From assembly GCF_024721155.1 (NCBI RefSeq), contig NZ_JAHVAP010000005.1, forward strand, positions 1 through 64,000: 64,000 nt of DNA, written 5' to 3'. The position numbers and the translations under genes were made by a program. Below the pieces are notes generated by a model. That model saw only the letters and a list, made by a program, of their open reading frames with translations. It was not told the DNA's origin and did not search any database. Positions within the stretch are counted from its first letter, which is position 1. Each line of letters starts with the position of its first letter. Source of the stretch: Mucilaginibacter phenanthrenivorans (lineage in GTDB: Bacteria > Bacteroidota > Bacteroidia > Sphingobacteriales > Sphingobacteriaceae). Below are positions 56,201-64,000 of the stretch, piece by piece.

Positions 56201-57324
56201 GGCCCGCCATGAACCAGTGTTTTGTTGTATGGCGTGTTTTCGCCAAGGTCCATCATTGCAAGCACATCCCTTGAATCAGTAGTGGTATTGGTGCGGTTGG
56301 TGGTCCAGACCTCAATTTTTGTAATGTTTATGTTTGATGAGATGATCGGGATATTGGATAACGCCTTGTTATAATTATTCCGGAAAAACTGCGATAAAAA
56401 GTAGTGACGGTTGGCTTCATAGTCGGCAGGGGTAAATTTAAACTGTCCCTGCTGAGCGCCGTTTGTAATGGTAATTGTTTTTGACTGCGACCGCTGTTGC
56501 GAAAAAATGGTAGTAACATCCAACCGGCCAAACTTCAGCTTCGTCTTTACGCCAAACAGCGCCTGGCTACCGGTTATCAGCGTAGTGTTTAACGGCATAC
56601 TTACCGTACCGGCCTCTATCTTTTGAATGATCTCATCAGGCTTGCCCGTATAATCCAGCTTTATTTGGTTCTCAAACTGGAACTGCGCATCGGTATTATA
56701 GTTCGTGGTAATCTTTAATTTATCACCTATGTTGCCCGTTACATTCAGCTGGATCTTCTGATCGAAATTAAAGTTGAACTGTGTACGCTGCCGGGTATTA
56801 AACAAGGGGTTTTCGTTCTTATTTATTTGCCCGGTAAGGATCGCCTCGGCAGAGCCCTGCGGCCTGATGTCGATGGTCGAACCTCCGAAGATCTGGTTGA
56901 ACGTTTGGCTCCTGATCTTCAAAGGTGGGATAAATCCCGGCTGTTGCGACTGGTAAGCATAGGCGTCAGACGCTTGCTTAAAGTTTTCACGCAGATTTTC
57001 CCGTTCCTTTAAACGCAGGTATTCGTCAAACGTAAGATATTGCGGAGGACGCCACAGCAGGTTACCAACCCGCTCATACAGCACGTACCTGTTTGTTATG
57101 GCATCGTATTCAATGGTACGAACAAGGTTTATCGGGTCGGTATTAAAAACTCCCTGGCGCAGGCGCTGGTTGTTTGACTCATCGACCTTCGCCGGAATCT
57201 GAACTTTAGCAGAATCGGCCTTTTTACCTGTCGTTGGTTGTTGTGCAAAAGCAACCTCCACCCCGCAAAATGCGAAGACAAAGGATAGCATTAAAACAAC
57301 TTTCCAGGTAAAAAATCTAATCAA
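50266..57324 (-). CDS. sprA: Type IX secretion translocon protein SprA
   Basis: This 2352-residue outer-membrane protein forms the very large barrel of the type IX secretion translocon and is needed for gliding in flavobacteria. It has a signal peptide to about 28 (VEVAFAQ). SprA features include an early NTDPINLVRTIEYD, repeated QSRTFNQIFGGSTIDIRPQGSAEAILTGQI-type plug strands, LYDSTKTIAQQFFPQLNRY, NFAGSKNGTSYLDDFENSQ and GTLWFDELRLTDFD. A barrel end closes with FNTAFTNFGINLKLLLQ. The length is typical. It lies 21 bp after ruvA on the same strand. PorD at 9.4 kb is a second type IX gene. Confidence 0.96.
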   Translation of the reverse strand: MIRFFTWKVVLMLSFVFAFCGVEVAFAQQPTTGKKADSAKVQIPAKVDESNNQRLRQGVFNTDPINLVRTIEYDAITNRYVLYERVGNLLWRPPQYLTFDEYLRLKERENLRENFKQASDAYAYQSQQPGFIPPLKIRSQTFNQIFGGSTIDIRPQGSAEAILTGQINKNENPLFNTRQRTQFNFNFDQKIQLNVTGNIGDKLKITTNYNTDAQFQFENQIKLDYTGKPDEIIQKIEAGTVSMPLNTTLITGSQALFGVKTKLKFGRLDVTTIFSQQRSQSKTITITNGAQQGQFKFTPADYEANRHYFLSQFFRNNYNKALSNIPIISSNINITKIEVWTTNRTNTTTDSRDVLAMMDLGENTPYNKTLVHGGPAYSGLPAGFKGPGFPQQSNTLLANLPAATRLTNDPQNTIGSYFKNTGGSDNYSKLTYARKLTAKEFTLHPQLGYISLNYPLNNDEVLAVAYQYTYNGVQYQVGEFSSDVPVDPVNPKVLYVKLLKNQLLKTSLPTWKLMMKNIYSLNSFQVAPKDFKLTVTRLDDKSGIEKTVMEEGQNTKSKLWIQLTNLDNLDQQQNKQPDGYFDFLEGITIDSQNGRIIFPELEPFGSDLAKQFTASETDLAKRYVYQQLYDSTKTIAQQFFPQLNRYLIKGTYTATGGSEYQLNAVNIPQGSVIVNAGTLTLVEGTDYTIDYSAGRIRILNTALLSSGQPITVKVENNELFGVQQKSLFGSRFDYKVNDNLNIGATIMHLTEQPITQNEIIGEESISNTIYGFDVNYNANSRLLTRLVDKIPFIHTKAPSSISFNGEFAQLLPGSPSILNFAGSKNGTSYLDDFENSQSVIDVKSANSWQISGTPQMPQFPESQSFNDLSYGYNRARLAFYNIDPVFYTGSSKIPVSRNELSNNYVRQILQNEVYPYKQSPTGQPLNIATLDLAYYPMVRGPYNFRTSGLNVDGTMQNPQGKWGGIVRGINANDFESLNVQYIEFWVMDPFTYKTNSTGGDLYFNLGNISEDILKDGRKSLENGLPVDGNLSNIDETAWGRVSKLQPVVNSFDNNPSSRKLQDVGLDGLNDADEQKKFSGVVTQIKGQLNSAAGTAFAADPSSDDYQYYQGPELDKTAAGILQRYSRYNGTDGNSPTAEQSQALLGLQTSASTSIPDGEDINHDNNMDQDDEYFQYKVSMRPTDLVVGKNFISDKVTSNVKLANGNTEQVTWYQFRVPINSYQQAIGGIQDFKSIRYMRMFMTNFADTAVLRFASLQLVRGEWRAFNTENNPNNVIADPSIVNPPLDNSVLDVETVNIEENGNRQPIPYVVPPGITRQTDYNNIQTNTKLNEQSLSLKVTALRDGYSRAAFRLFNNDLRKYKTMQMFIHAEGTQLKDNDLSAFIRLGVDYVDNYYEYEIPLKITQPGTSAPTSIWPDVNELDLQLSLLTTAKLARNNAKYQGKPWPLTMPFTVSDGHNKITIVGQPDLSRLTAVMLGVRNPLKPASNASNDDGLDKDGTLWFDELRLTDFDQKGGWAATARVDAKLADFADITVSGSKTTVGFGTLDSRLADRSLYDTQVYDVAANLELGKFFPDKAGVHIPTYINVSSQVSTPEYDPSSPDITLKQTLNATSDSRKRDSIKNAAQDYTLRKSFSFTNVHIAKTDTKAKPHIWDVSNFNATYSYSEYQHHDNTTQNDLEKTYKAELDYNYTNQPKYYSPFSKLIKNNLLALLRDVNFSILPTRLNFSISFDRFYSENTLRNNDPNNFIPIPTTFNKTFNITRVYGIGWNLSKSLTMDIDATNLSTVDEPAGRINGLKIDTLWNNLLHLGRNTNYNHTINFNYTVPLAKIPGMDWTSMIAHYSTHFNWQTQPLFAINDPQYDVGNSIQNSRTIQLNPTLNFDQFYNKFKFIKRAMGPDNTNGVTKFFVGLLTTIKNLSGTYTRTEGTFIPGYLPQSNLLGEDLSYGAPGIGFLLGSQTDLRQKAVANGWISTDTLQNQLYVKTLNEDLHLKGTFEPVKYLRIELQAFKTQNHTYQTTFKSLDGSNNIQNLNPVTSGDYTVSYLTINTAFKKTKGVDNTSPTFQKFLDDRAVISQRLGKLNPNSTAAPVGGFTDGYSANSQNVLVPAFLAAYTGKDASKSGLSQFPNIPIPNWQITYNGLSHVPFFMDMFDSFDVTHGYRSTYSVSGFTTLLQYQATNGAVSSRDANNDFLPFYQFSQVTIFEQFVPLIGLSARFKNNMTGNFEYRQSRSLSLSMLNSQLAQQNERDLVFGWGYHTKNFRFPFGLFSGKQDNDVNFKVDFSLQDLKTLIYRADVQAAEISSGAQNITVRPSIDYVINQRFNLNIFYDSNITRPYTSQTFNTAFTNFGINLKLLLQ

Positions 57325-57345
57325 GCTTGTTAAAAATTAACGTAA

Positions 57346-57930
57346 TTATAAACTTTTTAAGGCCGCTTTAATCAACTGTTCAACAGTTAAATCGCCGTTA
57401 TTTTTATTAATTTCCTGGTCAATAGTTTTTTCTGCAACGTTGCGGGCAAAACCCAGCATCACCAGGGCAGATAAGGCTTCCTCACGCACTGTTTTGTTTA
57501 ACGGAACTGTACTTAAAGTATCCGATCCCTCCTTTTTCAACTTGTCCTGCAGCTCCAGTATAACTCTTTGCGCCGATTTTGGGCCTATGCCCTTGATCCG
57601 CTGGATCAATGAAACATTCCCGGAAATGATGGCATTCTGAATTTCCTCCGGCGTAATTGATGACAGCATCATTCGCCCGGTGTTAGGCCCTATCCCCGAT
57701 ATGGAGATCAGGTGCAAAAACAGGCGCCGCTCACCCTCGTCAATAAAGCCATATAATGTGTGGGCATCCTCCTTTACGTGCAGCCAGGTAAAAAGCTTGC
57801 AGCGCTCGCCGGCGCCCAATTTTGAATACGTGTTAAGTGAAATATTGATGTGATAACCCACTCCCCCGGCATCTATCACCACAAAGGCAGCGCTTTTAAA
57901 AACTAACTTACCGTCGATATAAGCGTACAT
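57346..57930 (-). CDS. ruvA: Holliday junction helicase subunit RuvA
   Basis: This 194-residue protein binds four-way DNA junctions and loads the RuvB motor. The N-terminal OB domain (MYAYIDGKLVFK...GVGYHINIS) and the two helix-hairpin-helix motifs (LISISGIGPNTGRMMLS and LIQRIKGIGPKSAQRVILEL) are visible, and a flexible linker leads to the C-terminal domain III (EEALSALVMLGF...EQLIKAALKSL). The length is normal. A hairpin at 57967-58007 lies upstream; sprA follows. Confidence 0.97.
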   Translation of the reverse strand: MYAYIDGKLVFKSAAFVVIDAGGVGYHINISLNTYSKLGAGERCKLFTWLHVKEDAHTLYGFIDEGERRLFLHLISISGIGPNTGRMMLSSITPEEIQNAIISGNVSLIQRIKGIGPKSAQRVILELQDKLKKEGSDTLSTVPLNKTVREEALSALVMLGFARNVAEKTIDQEINKNNGDLTVEQLIKAALKSL

Positions 57931-57966
57931 ATTTATTCTTTAATTATTGATAAGTTAAAAGCGAAA

Positions 57967-58007
57967 GGTAAAAGGTTTTTTACTGTTTCTGAAAAAAATC
58001 TTTTACC
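57967..58007 (-). terminator. Hairpin between maeB and ruvA
   Basis: GGTAAAAG-G-TTTTTT pairs with AAAAAA-T-CTTTTACC over 15 positions with one mismatch and an 11-base loop. It could end maeB transcripts, but it lies 240 bp past the stop and has no long T tract after the stem, so this is tentative. Confidence 0.5.
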
Positions 58008-58247
58008 CAAAACATATTATATTTTGATATTAAAGAACAAACGTTTTTATATGATTTAAGAAACATCCGGCCGCTAATTCCAGGCGAAAGATATAAGGTT
58101 TTTCGACAGATTCGGGTTCAATACTATTAACAAATTAACATTTTATGTTAAAGCATTACAACGCACAGTAAGGTATTTTATTATGGAATGAGGACTTGCA
58201 AGCTTTTGAAAAATTTAGCAGCCGCCAGGTTCTCATTCCTGCTGAAC
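58008..58247. other. AT-rich intergenic stretch, nothing recognised
   Basis: It lies between the hairpin and the maeB stop codon. No open reading frame, repeat arm or consensus promoter is seen. Confidence 0.4.
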
Positions 58248-60521
58248 TCACCCGGCTTTTTCCTGGGCATCAACTACGGCAATGGTGATCATATTTACTA
58301 TTTCACGCACCGAGCTGCCCAGTTGGAGCACGTGTACCGGCTTCTTTAATCCCAGCAAAATAGGCCCCACTGCCTCAGCGCCGCCTATTTCCTGCAATAA
58401 TTTATAAGCAATGTTACCCGATTCAAGATTCGGGAAGATCAATGTGTTTGCAGGCTTGCCCTTCAATGTCGAGAATGGAAAATTATCGGCAAGCAGATCA
58501 GCATTCAATGCAAAGTTGGCCTGCATATCACCATCGATTATCATCTCTGGGTATTTTTCATGTAGGATCCGAACAGCTTCCCTTGTTTTCTCAGGAATAG
58601 GCCCCTGGTTTGATCCAAAGTTTGAATAGGAAAGTATGGCAACCCTTGGGTCGATATTGAATTTCCTGACCGACTTTTCGATCAACACCGTAACATCAAC
58701 CAGGTCCTGTATAGATGGGTTTACATTAACCGTTGTATCGCCAAAAAATACCGGCCCCTTTTTGGTGATCATCATATACATACCTGCCACCCTGCTCACA
58801 CCGTCTGCGGTACCGATAATATGCAGCGCCGGTTTTATGGTGGTCACATAATCCTTGGTCAAGCCGGAAATTAAGGCATCTGCCTCTCCAAACTGCACCA
58901 TGCAGGCACCGTAGTAGTTACGGTCGTGCACCAGTTTTTTCGACTCATAAACCGTTACACCCTTGCGCTGGCGTTTTTTGTATAAATATTCAGCATATTC
59001 ATCCAGGCGCTCACAGTTTTCGGCTGGGTCGATAATGGTTACATCGCCCAATTCGATGTCAAACTCCTTCATTATCTGTTTTATCCGGGTAACATTTCCC
59101 AGCAAAATAGGTGTGGCTATCCCCTCTTCCTTAACAATCTGGGCAGCTCTTAAAATTTTATAGGTGTCCGCTTCCGCAAATACTATTCGTTTTGGGTTTG
59201 ATTTTGCTTTGTTTGTAAGATTGCGTAACAGCTTATCATTGATGCCTATCCGCATCCTTAGTTCTTCGGTATAGGCATCCCAGTCGGTTATTGCCTTACG
59301 GGCTACACCAGATTCCACTGCTGCCCGCGCTACTGCTGATGAAACTTCGGTGATTAGCCTTGGATCCATCGGCTTGGGAATAATATAATCCTTACCGAAC
59401 TTTAAATTGGTGGTATTGTAGGCAAGATTAACCGCCTCAGGGATTGGCTTTTTCGCCATTCCGGCTATAGACCGGACTGCAGCAATCTTCATTTCTTCGT
59501 TAATGGCAGTCGCCCTTACATCAAGCGCACCCCTGAAAATGTAGGGGAAACCCAAAACGTTATTTACCTGGTTCGGAAAATCAGAACGACCGGTGGCCAT
59601 AATGATATCCTTACGCGAATTAATTGCGAGGTCGTATGCAATCTCGGGCTCGGGGTTTGCCATTGCAAAAACCACCGGATTTTTCGCCATGCTCTTCAAC
59701 ATGTCGGGAGTAACTATATTACCGGCAGAAAGGCCAACAAAAACATCGGCATTCTTCATTGCCTCGGCAAGTGTCTTTATATCGGTACGGGTGGTGGCAA
59801 ATTCAAGCCTTATTTCGTCAAGGTCGGTACGGTTCGGAGTTATTAAACCATTCACGTCAAACATCACCAGGTTTTCCCTTTTAACACCCAGGGCCAGGTA
59901 CATTTTTGAACAGGAAACTGCGGCAGCACCAGCACCGCTAACCACCATTTTTATTTTATCAAGCTTCTTTCCCTGGATCTCGCAGGCATTGATCAATGCT
60001 GCACCGGAAATGATCGCCGTACCGTGCTGGTCATCGTGCATCACGGGAATCTTCATCTCGGCCTTTAGCCTGCGTTCAATTTCGAAACAGGTTGGAGCAG
60101 AGATATCCTCCAGGTTGATGCCGCCAAAAGTTGGTTCCAGCGCCTTTACAATGTTTACAAATTCATCAACCGTTTTTGCATTTACCTCTAAATCGAAAAC
60201 GTCGATATCGGCATAAATTTTAAACAGCAGGCCCTTACCTTCCATAACCGGTTTACTTGCCTCGGGCCCAATATTACCCAGGCCCAAAACTGCCGTACCG
60301 TTGCTGATTACACCAACAAGGTTACCCTTTGCTGTGTATTTGTAAACATCTTCGGGGTTGTTGGCAATTTGCAGGCAGGGCTCAGCCACACCGGGCGAAT
60401 AGGCCATGCTCAAATCACGCTGCGAGTTGGTGGGTTTGGTAGGTACTACCTGTATTTTACCGGGGCGTCCCTTTGAGTGGTAATTTAACGCGTCCTGGTT
60501 ACGGGTGGTGGGTTTGCTCAT
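58248..60521 (-). CDS. maeB: NADP-dependent malic enzyme, MaeB type
   Basis: This 757-residue hybrid enzyme converts malate to pyruvate and CO2 with NADP. The malic domain (about 1-425) has [30 protein letters not shown] and [10 protein letters not shown] with metal-binding Asp residues, and the dinucleotide loop [12 protein letters not shown]. The rest (about 430-757) is a phosphotransacetylase-like domain that usually regulates rather than catalyses. The length matches the family. It is on the same strand as ruvA and sprA, an order often kept in Bacteroidota. Confidence 0.96.
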   Translation of the reverse strand: MSKPTTRNQDALNYHSKGRPGKIQVVPTKPTNSQRDLSMAYSPGVAEPCLQIANNPEDVYKYTAKGNLVGVISNGTAVLGLGNIGPEASKPVMEGKGLLFKIYADIDVFDLEVNAKTVDEFVNIVKALEPTFGGINLEDISAPTCFEIERRLKAEMKIPVMHDDQHGTAIISGAALINACEIQGKKLDKIKMVVSGAGAAAVSCSKMYLALGVKRENLVMFDVNGLITPNRTDLDEIRLEFATTRTDIKTLAEAMKNADVFVGLSAGNIVTPDMLKSMAKNPVVFAMANPEPEIAYDLAINSRKDIIMATGRSDFPNQVNNVLGFPYIFRGALDVRATAINEEMKIAAVRSIAGMAKKPIPEAVNLAYNTTNLKFGKDYIIPKPMDPRLITEVSSAVARAAVESGVARKAITDWDAYTEELRMRIGINDKLLRNLTNKAKSNPKRIVFAEADTYKILRAAQIVKEEGIATPILLGNVTRIKQIMKEFDIELGDVTIIDPAENCERLDEYAEYLYKKRQRKGVTVYESKKLVHDRNYYGACMVQFGEADALISGLTKDYVTTIKPALHIIGTADGVSRVAGMYMMITKKGPVFFGDTTVNVNPSIQDLVDVTVLIEKSVRKFNIDPRVAILSYSNFGSNQGPIPEKTREAVRILHEKYPEMIIDGDMQANFALNADLLADNFPFSTLKGKPANTLIFPNLESGNIAYKLLQEIGGAEAVGPILLGLKKPVHVLQLGSSVREIVNMITIAVVDAQEKAG

Positions 60522-60580
60522 CTTCTCAGTTACTGGTCAGGCCGCAAAATTACGGATAAAGCTGAAAGGACGAAGATTAA

Positions 60581-60611
60581 TTTCGGATTTCGGAGGTTTG
60601 ATTTCGGAATT
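60581..60611. repeat. TTTCGGA heptad arm, left of VOC gene
   Basis: TTTCGGATTTCGGAGGTTTG followed by ATTTCGGAAT. The reverse complement of 61418-61450 is the same sequence with about four differences over 31 bases. The two arms enclose the VOC gene. A further AATTTNCAGAATT-type repeat follows at 60620-60660. Confidence 0.75.
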
Positions 60612-60664
60612 ATTGTCTGAATCAGAATTTCCAGAATTTATGAATTTGCAGAATTAGGAAATTT

Positions 60665-61054
60665 TTATGCTTTGGGTCGTCCAAAAAACAAAACGTAACC
60701 ATTGGCATCCATTACTTCAAACCCGCGCAAATTATCGCTGTTGTCATGGATGGGCTTCCGGAATGTGGCGCCGGTTGAACTGAATTCCTCGAATAACGCA
60801 TCAGGGTCATCCGCAGAAATGTAGGCATCCCAGGGAGCCCATTCATGCCGGGTGTGATTGGGAATAGGTTTTATGTCATTAGTAATAGCCTTCAGCATAA
60901 TTGAAACAGGGCCGCGGCCAATCATCGCCCAATATGGATCACCATCAGGGCCGGTATACCATACTTCAAACCCAAGTTTATTTACATAGAAATCCACCGA
61001 GTCTTTTAAAGTGGAAACGATAAAAAAGGGTGAGATGAAATTAAGGTTTGCCAT
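60665..61054 (-). CDS. VOC (glyoxalase/bleomycin-resistance) family protein
   Basis: This 129-residue protein is made of two beta-alpha-beta-beta-beta modules: ISPFFIVSTLKDSVDFYVNKLGFEV then a HEWAPWDAYISADDPDALFEEF second half, ending FEVMDANGYVLFFGRP. The closing Glu/Asp pattern fits a metal or ligand site, but the substrate is unknown. The frame is open back to a GTG at 61099, but I chose the ATG at 61054, because it begins directly before the first conserved strand and a weak promoter-like TTTG...TTTA pair overlaps the longer version. Confidence 0.85.
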   Translation of the reverse strand: MANLNFISPFFIVSTLKDSVDFYVNKLGFEVWYTGPDGDPYWAMIGRGPVSIMLKAITNDIKPIPNHTRHEWAPWDAYISADDPDALFEEFSSTGATFRKPIHDNSDNLRGFEVMDANGYVLFFGRPKA

Positions 61055-61139
61055 CGTTTTACTTTTTAATTTAAACGCATTCAGTATTATTTCAACCACA
61101 AATTGACGTATAGCCTTGGGTTGGAATTACCCCACTTAG

Positions 61140-61260
61140 CAAAAAAAGGGGTTTACACGGGTTTACATAATTTAGGGGGTTACATCAATTCAAATATTTG
61201 ATAATCAATAAATTAACTCTATTATTTTATAATAAGTATGCATTTTGTGTAAACCCTGCC
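61140..61260 (-). promoter_or_regulatory. Repeated TGTAAACCC sites upstream of the VOC gene
   Basis: On the plus strand GGGTTTACA occurs at about 61151 and 61162, a variant GGGGGTTACA at about 61176, and the inverted GTGTAAACCC at about 61246. Such regularly spaced copies near a start suggest a repressor or activator site. The regulator is not identified. Confidence 0.45.
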
Positions 61261-61352
61261 AGGTATCATTTTATAAATGACGCCACATTAGCATCACCGT
61301 TACTTAAAGTTAAGAAAAGACAGCATTATTGAACTAGCTTATCTTAAACAAA

Positions 61353-61382
61353 AAAGGTATCTCACTCTCGTAAAATACCTTT
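61353..61382 (-). terminator. Terminator after the LysM transglycosylase gene
   Basis: AAAGGTAT (61353-61360) pairs with ATACCTTT (61375-61382). On the minus strand the stem is followed by a TTTTTTG tract. It lies about 70 bp past the stop codon. Confidence 0.8.
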
Positions 61383-61417
61383 AACATATTTTCTTACTTC
61401 AGCATTCGTCAATTTCT

Positions 61418-61450
61418 ATTTCCGAAATCGAACATCCGAAATCCGAAACC
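61418..61450. repeat. TCCGAAA heptad arm, right of VOC gene
   Basis: TCCGAAA, TCGAACA, TCCGAAA and TCCGAAA run in register and end three bases before the stop codon of the LysM gene. It is the inverted partner of 60581-60611. Confidence 0.75.
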
Positions 61451-61453
61451 AAA

Positions 61454-62842
61454 TTACCCTTTGCTGATCTTAATAGTCATCCCCGGCTGCAGCTCACCCT
61501 TCTTTAGGCCGTTAAGCTCGCGGATCTTTGCAACAGAGGCTCCGTCAAATTTTGACGCTATGCCGCTAAGCGTGTCGCCTCTTTTAACTTTATAGGTAAC
61601 GTAATTGTGGGTCTTGCTTTTGGCAGGTTTTTCCTCCGGCTCATCTGCAGATTCCTTCACCTTTAGCCTTTGGCCTACTACGGCTTTATTACTGTGCAAG
61701 TGGTTCCAAACCTTTATGTCCTGCACTTCAATACCATAATTGTCGGCAATATCACGTAAGGTTTCGCCCCGTCTCACCTTATGGTACGATGGCGTTTTGG
61801 CTTCCTTCCGTTCATGGTAGGCAGCTGCGTAAACCATAGGCTGCGGTGCGGCGGCGGCGTAGGTTGAGTTATTTAAAGCTTCATATAATGCAGCATATTT
61901 GGTTTTATCAATCTGCGGGATTATCATCCGGCGGGGCTTGTTGGCCGTGCCGTTAATAATTTGCCTTTTGTATGATGGATTTAAAATGGTCAGTTGGGCA
62001 AGGTCGAGATTTAGCGTCTGTGCAACAGTACTTAACGGTAAAAACTTGTTCACCAATACCGTATCAGTTTTCATGGCGATATTACAAACCTGCGGTACAA
62101 TGTTATGGTGGTTGTAATAATTCATAACATAAGCTACCGCGATAAATGCAGGCACATATCCTCTTGTTTCGTTTGGCAGGTACTGGCGGATGGACCAAAA
62201 ATCGGTTGCGCCGCCTGCTTTTTCAATTGCGCGCTCTACGTTGCTTTTTCCGCAATTGTATGATGCGATGGCTAAAAGCCAGTCGCCAAATTCCTGGTAG
62301 GCATCCTTTAGATAGGCTGCAGCAGCATAGCTTGCCTGGATAGGATCACGGCGCTCATCCACATAATCGTCCATGTTTAACCCATAAAGCCTGGCTGTGG
62401 TAAACATAAACTGCCACGGACCAGTTGCGCCAACCCTCGATACCGCATAAGGGTCAAGCTTCGACTCAACAATGGATAAGTATTTTATTTCATCCGGAAT
62501 TCCGGCATCATGGAAGGCCTTTTCGTAAATAGGAAAGTAATATTTTGTTAAGCCTAAAACCTTACCCATCTCTTCACGGTTTCGCATGTAAATTTCGATA
62601 TAGCTTTGCACATACTCGTTATAATCCAACGGAATGTCCTTCTTTATCGAGTCTAAACGTTTTTTGTAGATGCCGCTTTGGTAGGGTAATGGGGCGGGTT
62701 GGTTAACAACCGGGAGTATGGTTGTATCGGTGTGAGCCTTAATGTCGTCGCCTGTCAGTTTATCGTTTTGGAAAAAATCGGGGGCTGCCTTAGCAAATTG
62801 TAATGATAATAAACAGATGATCAGCGTAAGTGTTTTCTTCAT
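61454..62842 (-). CDS. LysM lytic murein transglycosylase, MltD-like
   Basis: This 462-residue exported protein has a signal peptide to about 19 (LSLQFAKAA). The lytic transglycosylase (SLT) domain at about 105-245 has the catalytic Glu in KYLSIVESKLDPYAVSRVGATGPWQFM, RRDPIQASYAAAAYL and ASYNCGKSNVERAI. An intermediate region runs to about 330. Two LysM modules (about 355-397, YHKVRRGETLRDIADNYGIE, and 415-460, YKVKRGDTLSGIASKF) bind peptidoglycan. It cuts glycan strands in the wall during growth or turnover. The plan matches MltD of enterobacteria. Confidence 0.9.
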   Translation of the reverse strand: MKKTLTLIICLLSLQFAKAAPDFFQNDKLTGDDIKAHTDTTILPVVNQPAPLPYQSGIYKKRLDSIKKDIPLDYNEYVQSYIEIYMRNREEMGKVLGLTKYYFPIYEKAFHDAGIPDEIKYLSIVESKLDPYAVSRVGATGPWQFMFTTARLYGLNMDDYVDERRDPIQASYAAAAYLKDAYQEFGDWLLAIASYNCGKSNVERAIEKAGGATDFWSIRQYLPNETRGYVPAFIAVAYVMNYYNHHNIVPQVCNIAMKTDTVLVNKFLPLSTVAQTLNLDLAQLTILNPSYKRQIINGTANKPRRMIIPQIDKTKYAALYEALNNSTYAAAAPQPMVYAAAYHERKEAKTPSYHKVRRGETLRDIADNYGIEVQDIKVWNHLHSNKAVVGQRLKVKESADEPEEKPAKSKTHNYVTYKVKRGDTLSGIASKFDGASVAKIRELNGLKKGELQPGMTIKISKG

Positions 62843-62898
62843 AATCAGGGTTTAACTTAGCGATTGCTATCAGTATATTCTACTAATATATTAATTAT

Positions 62899-64000
62899 CT
62901 ATAGTTCGAGGAAATATTTGGAGAAATTTAACAACTCCTGTTCCTCGAAATGTTTAGTTAACAATTGCAATCCTAACGGTAAACCTTTGCTATTATTGCC
63001 TGCCGGCAGCGATATTGCCGGCGCTCCTGTCAACGATGCTTGTACGGTAAAAATGTCAGAAAGATACGTTACCACGGGATCTTTTTCCTGTCGTCCAATT
63101 GGAAAGGCAGGTTCCGGCGCAGTCGGAATTAGTATAAAATCATACTCCTGCAAAATTTCATCTGTCTTTTCCCTTATCAAACGGCGCACCTTTTGTGCTT
63201 TTGCAAAGTAGGCATCGTAATAACCTGCGCTAAGTACAAACGTACCCAGCATAATGCGGCGTTTAACTTCCTTACCAAAGCCTTCGGAACGCGAGCGTTT
63301 ATAGGTTGAAACCAAATCAGTAGCCGCAGGGCTGCGGTAGCCATAGTGCACGCCATCGTACCTCGATAAGTTCGACGAAGCCTCGGCCATGGCTAAGACA
63401 TAATAAGTAGGCACAAGGTAATCCAGGTAATCAAACGCAATTGGTTTAACTGTATGGCCTTCAGCGCGTAACTTATCAATATACGTTATCAGTGTATTTT
63501 TAACCTCCGAATCAACTCCGGGGCTTGAAATAGCTTCCTGTAAGTAAGCTATTTTTTTAGGGCCTGTCTTTTTAATCTCACTGCTGAACGCCGGGACAGC
63601 AACGCTGGCGACAGTACTGTCGTACTCATCCGGACCAGCCATAACTTCCAATAAAAGTGCAGCGTCTTCTACCGAACGGGTGATGGGACCCACCTGGTCG
63701 AACGACGAGGCGTAGGCAATTATACCATGGCGTGAAATACGCCCATAGGTCGGCTTTAAGCCTATCAAACCGCAAAATGAAGCAGGTTGCCTCACCGATC
63801 CGCCTGTATCAGTGCCTATTGCAGCATGGCACATATCTGCCTGCACTGCCACTGCCGATCCGCCTGACGATCCACCTGAAACACGGGTTTGATCGGCATA
63901 ATTTTTTACAGGGCCAAAAAACGACGTTTCATTCGCAGCGCCCATAGCAAACTCATCGCAATTGCAGCGGCCTATTATTATCGCATCCTCGGCAAGCAAG
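62899..64000 (-). CDS. gatA: Aspartyl/glutamyl-tRNA amidotransferase subunit A (partial)
   Basis: The gene runs off the right edge; about 367 C-terminal residues are visible. The apparent TTG start at 63999 is an artefact of the edge. Amidase-signature features are the cis-Ser in RVSGGSSGGSAVAV and the nucleophile Ser in GTDTGGSVRQPASFCGLIGLKPTYGRISR; the catalytic Lys should lie off-window. GatA releases ammonia from glutamine, which GatB uses to amidate misacylated Asn- or Gln-tRNA. CNCDEFAMG replaces the usual NMDEFAMG. It precedes the transglycosylase gene by 56 bp on the same strand. Confidence 0.95.
   Translation of the reverse strand, partial: LLAEDAIIIGRCNCDEFAMGAANETSFFGPVKNYADQTRVSGGSSGGSAVAVQADMCHAAIGTDTGGSVRQPASFCGLIGLKPTYGRISRHGIIAYASSFDQVGPITRSVEDAALLLEVMAGPDEYDSTVASVAVPAFSSEIKKTGPKKIAYLQEAISSPGVDSEVKNTLITYIDKLRAEGHTVKPIAFDYLDYLVPTYYVLAMAEASSNLSRYDGVHYGYRSPAATDLVSTYKRSRSEGFGKEVKRRIMLGTFVLSAGYYDAYFAKAQKVRRLIREKTDEILQEYDFILIPTAPEPAFPIGRQEKDPVVTYLSDIFTVQASLTGAPAISLPAGNNSKGLPLGLQLLTKHFEEQELLNFSKYFLEL

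Noticed and set aside
61055..61099. GTG-started 15-residue extension of the VOC protein
   Set aside because: The extension precedes the conserved first strand and overlaps a promoter-like pair; the ATG at 61054 fits better.

Overview
The window looks like a chromosomal segment of a Bacteroidota bacterium, most likely Sphingobacteriaceae (Mucilaginibacter/Pedobacter type). The evidence is the combination of SprA and PorD (type IX secretion and gliding), a Bacteroidota RNA polymerase omega-like protein, promoters of the TTTG-N19/20-TAnnTTTG type in place of classic -35/-10 boxes, and conserved gene blocks (bamD-rpoZ-coaBC-porD-recN-fabI; miaB-sigma54 regulator-lptE-secG-groES-groEL; maeB-ruvA-sprA). 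No strain-level claim is made, and no prophage, transposase gene or CRISPR array was seen.

Layout. 1-5.85 kb: an rRNA operon on the minus strand (16S, tRNA-Ile, tRNA-Ala, 23S; 5S lies off the left edge), driven by three near-identical promoters, two of them in an 87-bp tandem duplication. 6-10.3 kb: a DinB-like protein, then bamD, rpoZ, coaBC and porD. 10.5-15.2 kb: a BlaI-type repressor followed by two BlaR1-type (M56) membrane proteases whose sensor domain is replaced by repeats. 15.3-19.3 kb: recN, an ECF sigma factor with a membrane partner, and fabI. 19.4-30 kb: surface proteins, dcd, a phosphopantetheinyl transferase, lipB, an SGNH lipoprotein, an exported aminotransferase-fold protein, sdaA, and small membrane proteins. 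30.4-37.5 kb: an RDD / SpoIIM / DUF4129 / DUF4350 / MoxR / DUF58 cluster. 37.5-46.9 kb: mscS, groEL, groES, secG, a His/Glu-repeat TPR protein, lptE, a sigma-54 activator and miaB. 47.3-57.9 kb: an AsmA-like protein, a DUF2807 protein, sprA and ruvA. 58.2-64 kb: maeB, a VOC protein, a LysM lytic transglycosylase and the C-terminal part of gatA.

The most unusual signal lies between the genes. Many intergenic gaps carry arms of degenerate 7-9 bp words, usually as inverted pairs that could fold into long imperfect hairpins. Examples are AGTCNNN heptads at 3-54, 3284-3354 and 38576-38655; RGTTCAT at 6578-6690 and 23931-23958; AGAGATT at 10941-11064, 19255-19449, 21160-21340 and 36044-36078; AGTGANNN octads at 3590-3629 and 40306-40456; and TTCGGAT at 3444-3509, 60581-60611 and 61418-61450. 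Each locus has its own dialect, some dialects recur, and the arms often contain or touch stop codons.

A second family, a short GC-rich palindromic element with core CCCCTTTAGGGGGTTTGGGG, occurs six times. It touches start and stop codons, and one copy is read in frame inside recN. A third family is a MITE-like element with long inverted ends, present twice. Function is assigned here only from visible motifs and known families; all roles proposed for the repeats are inference.
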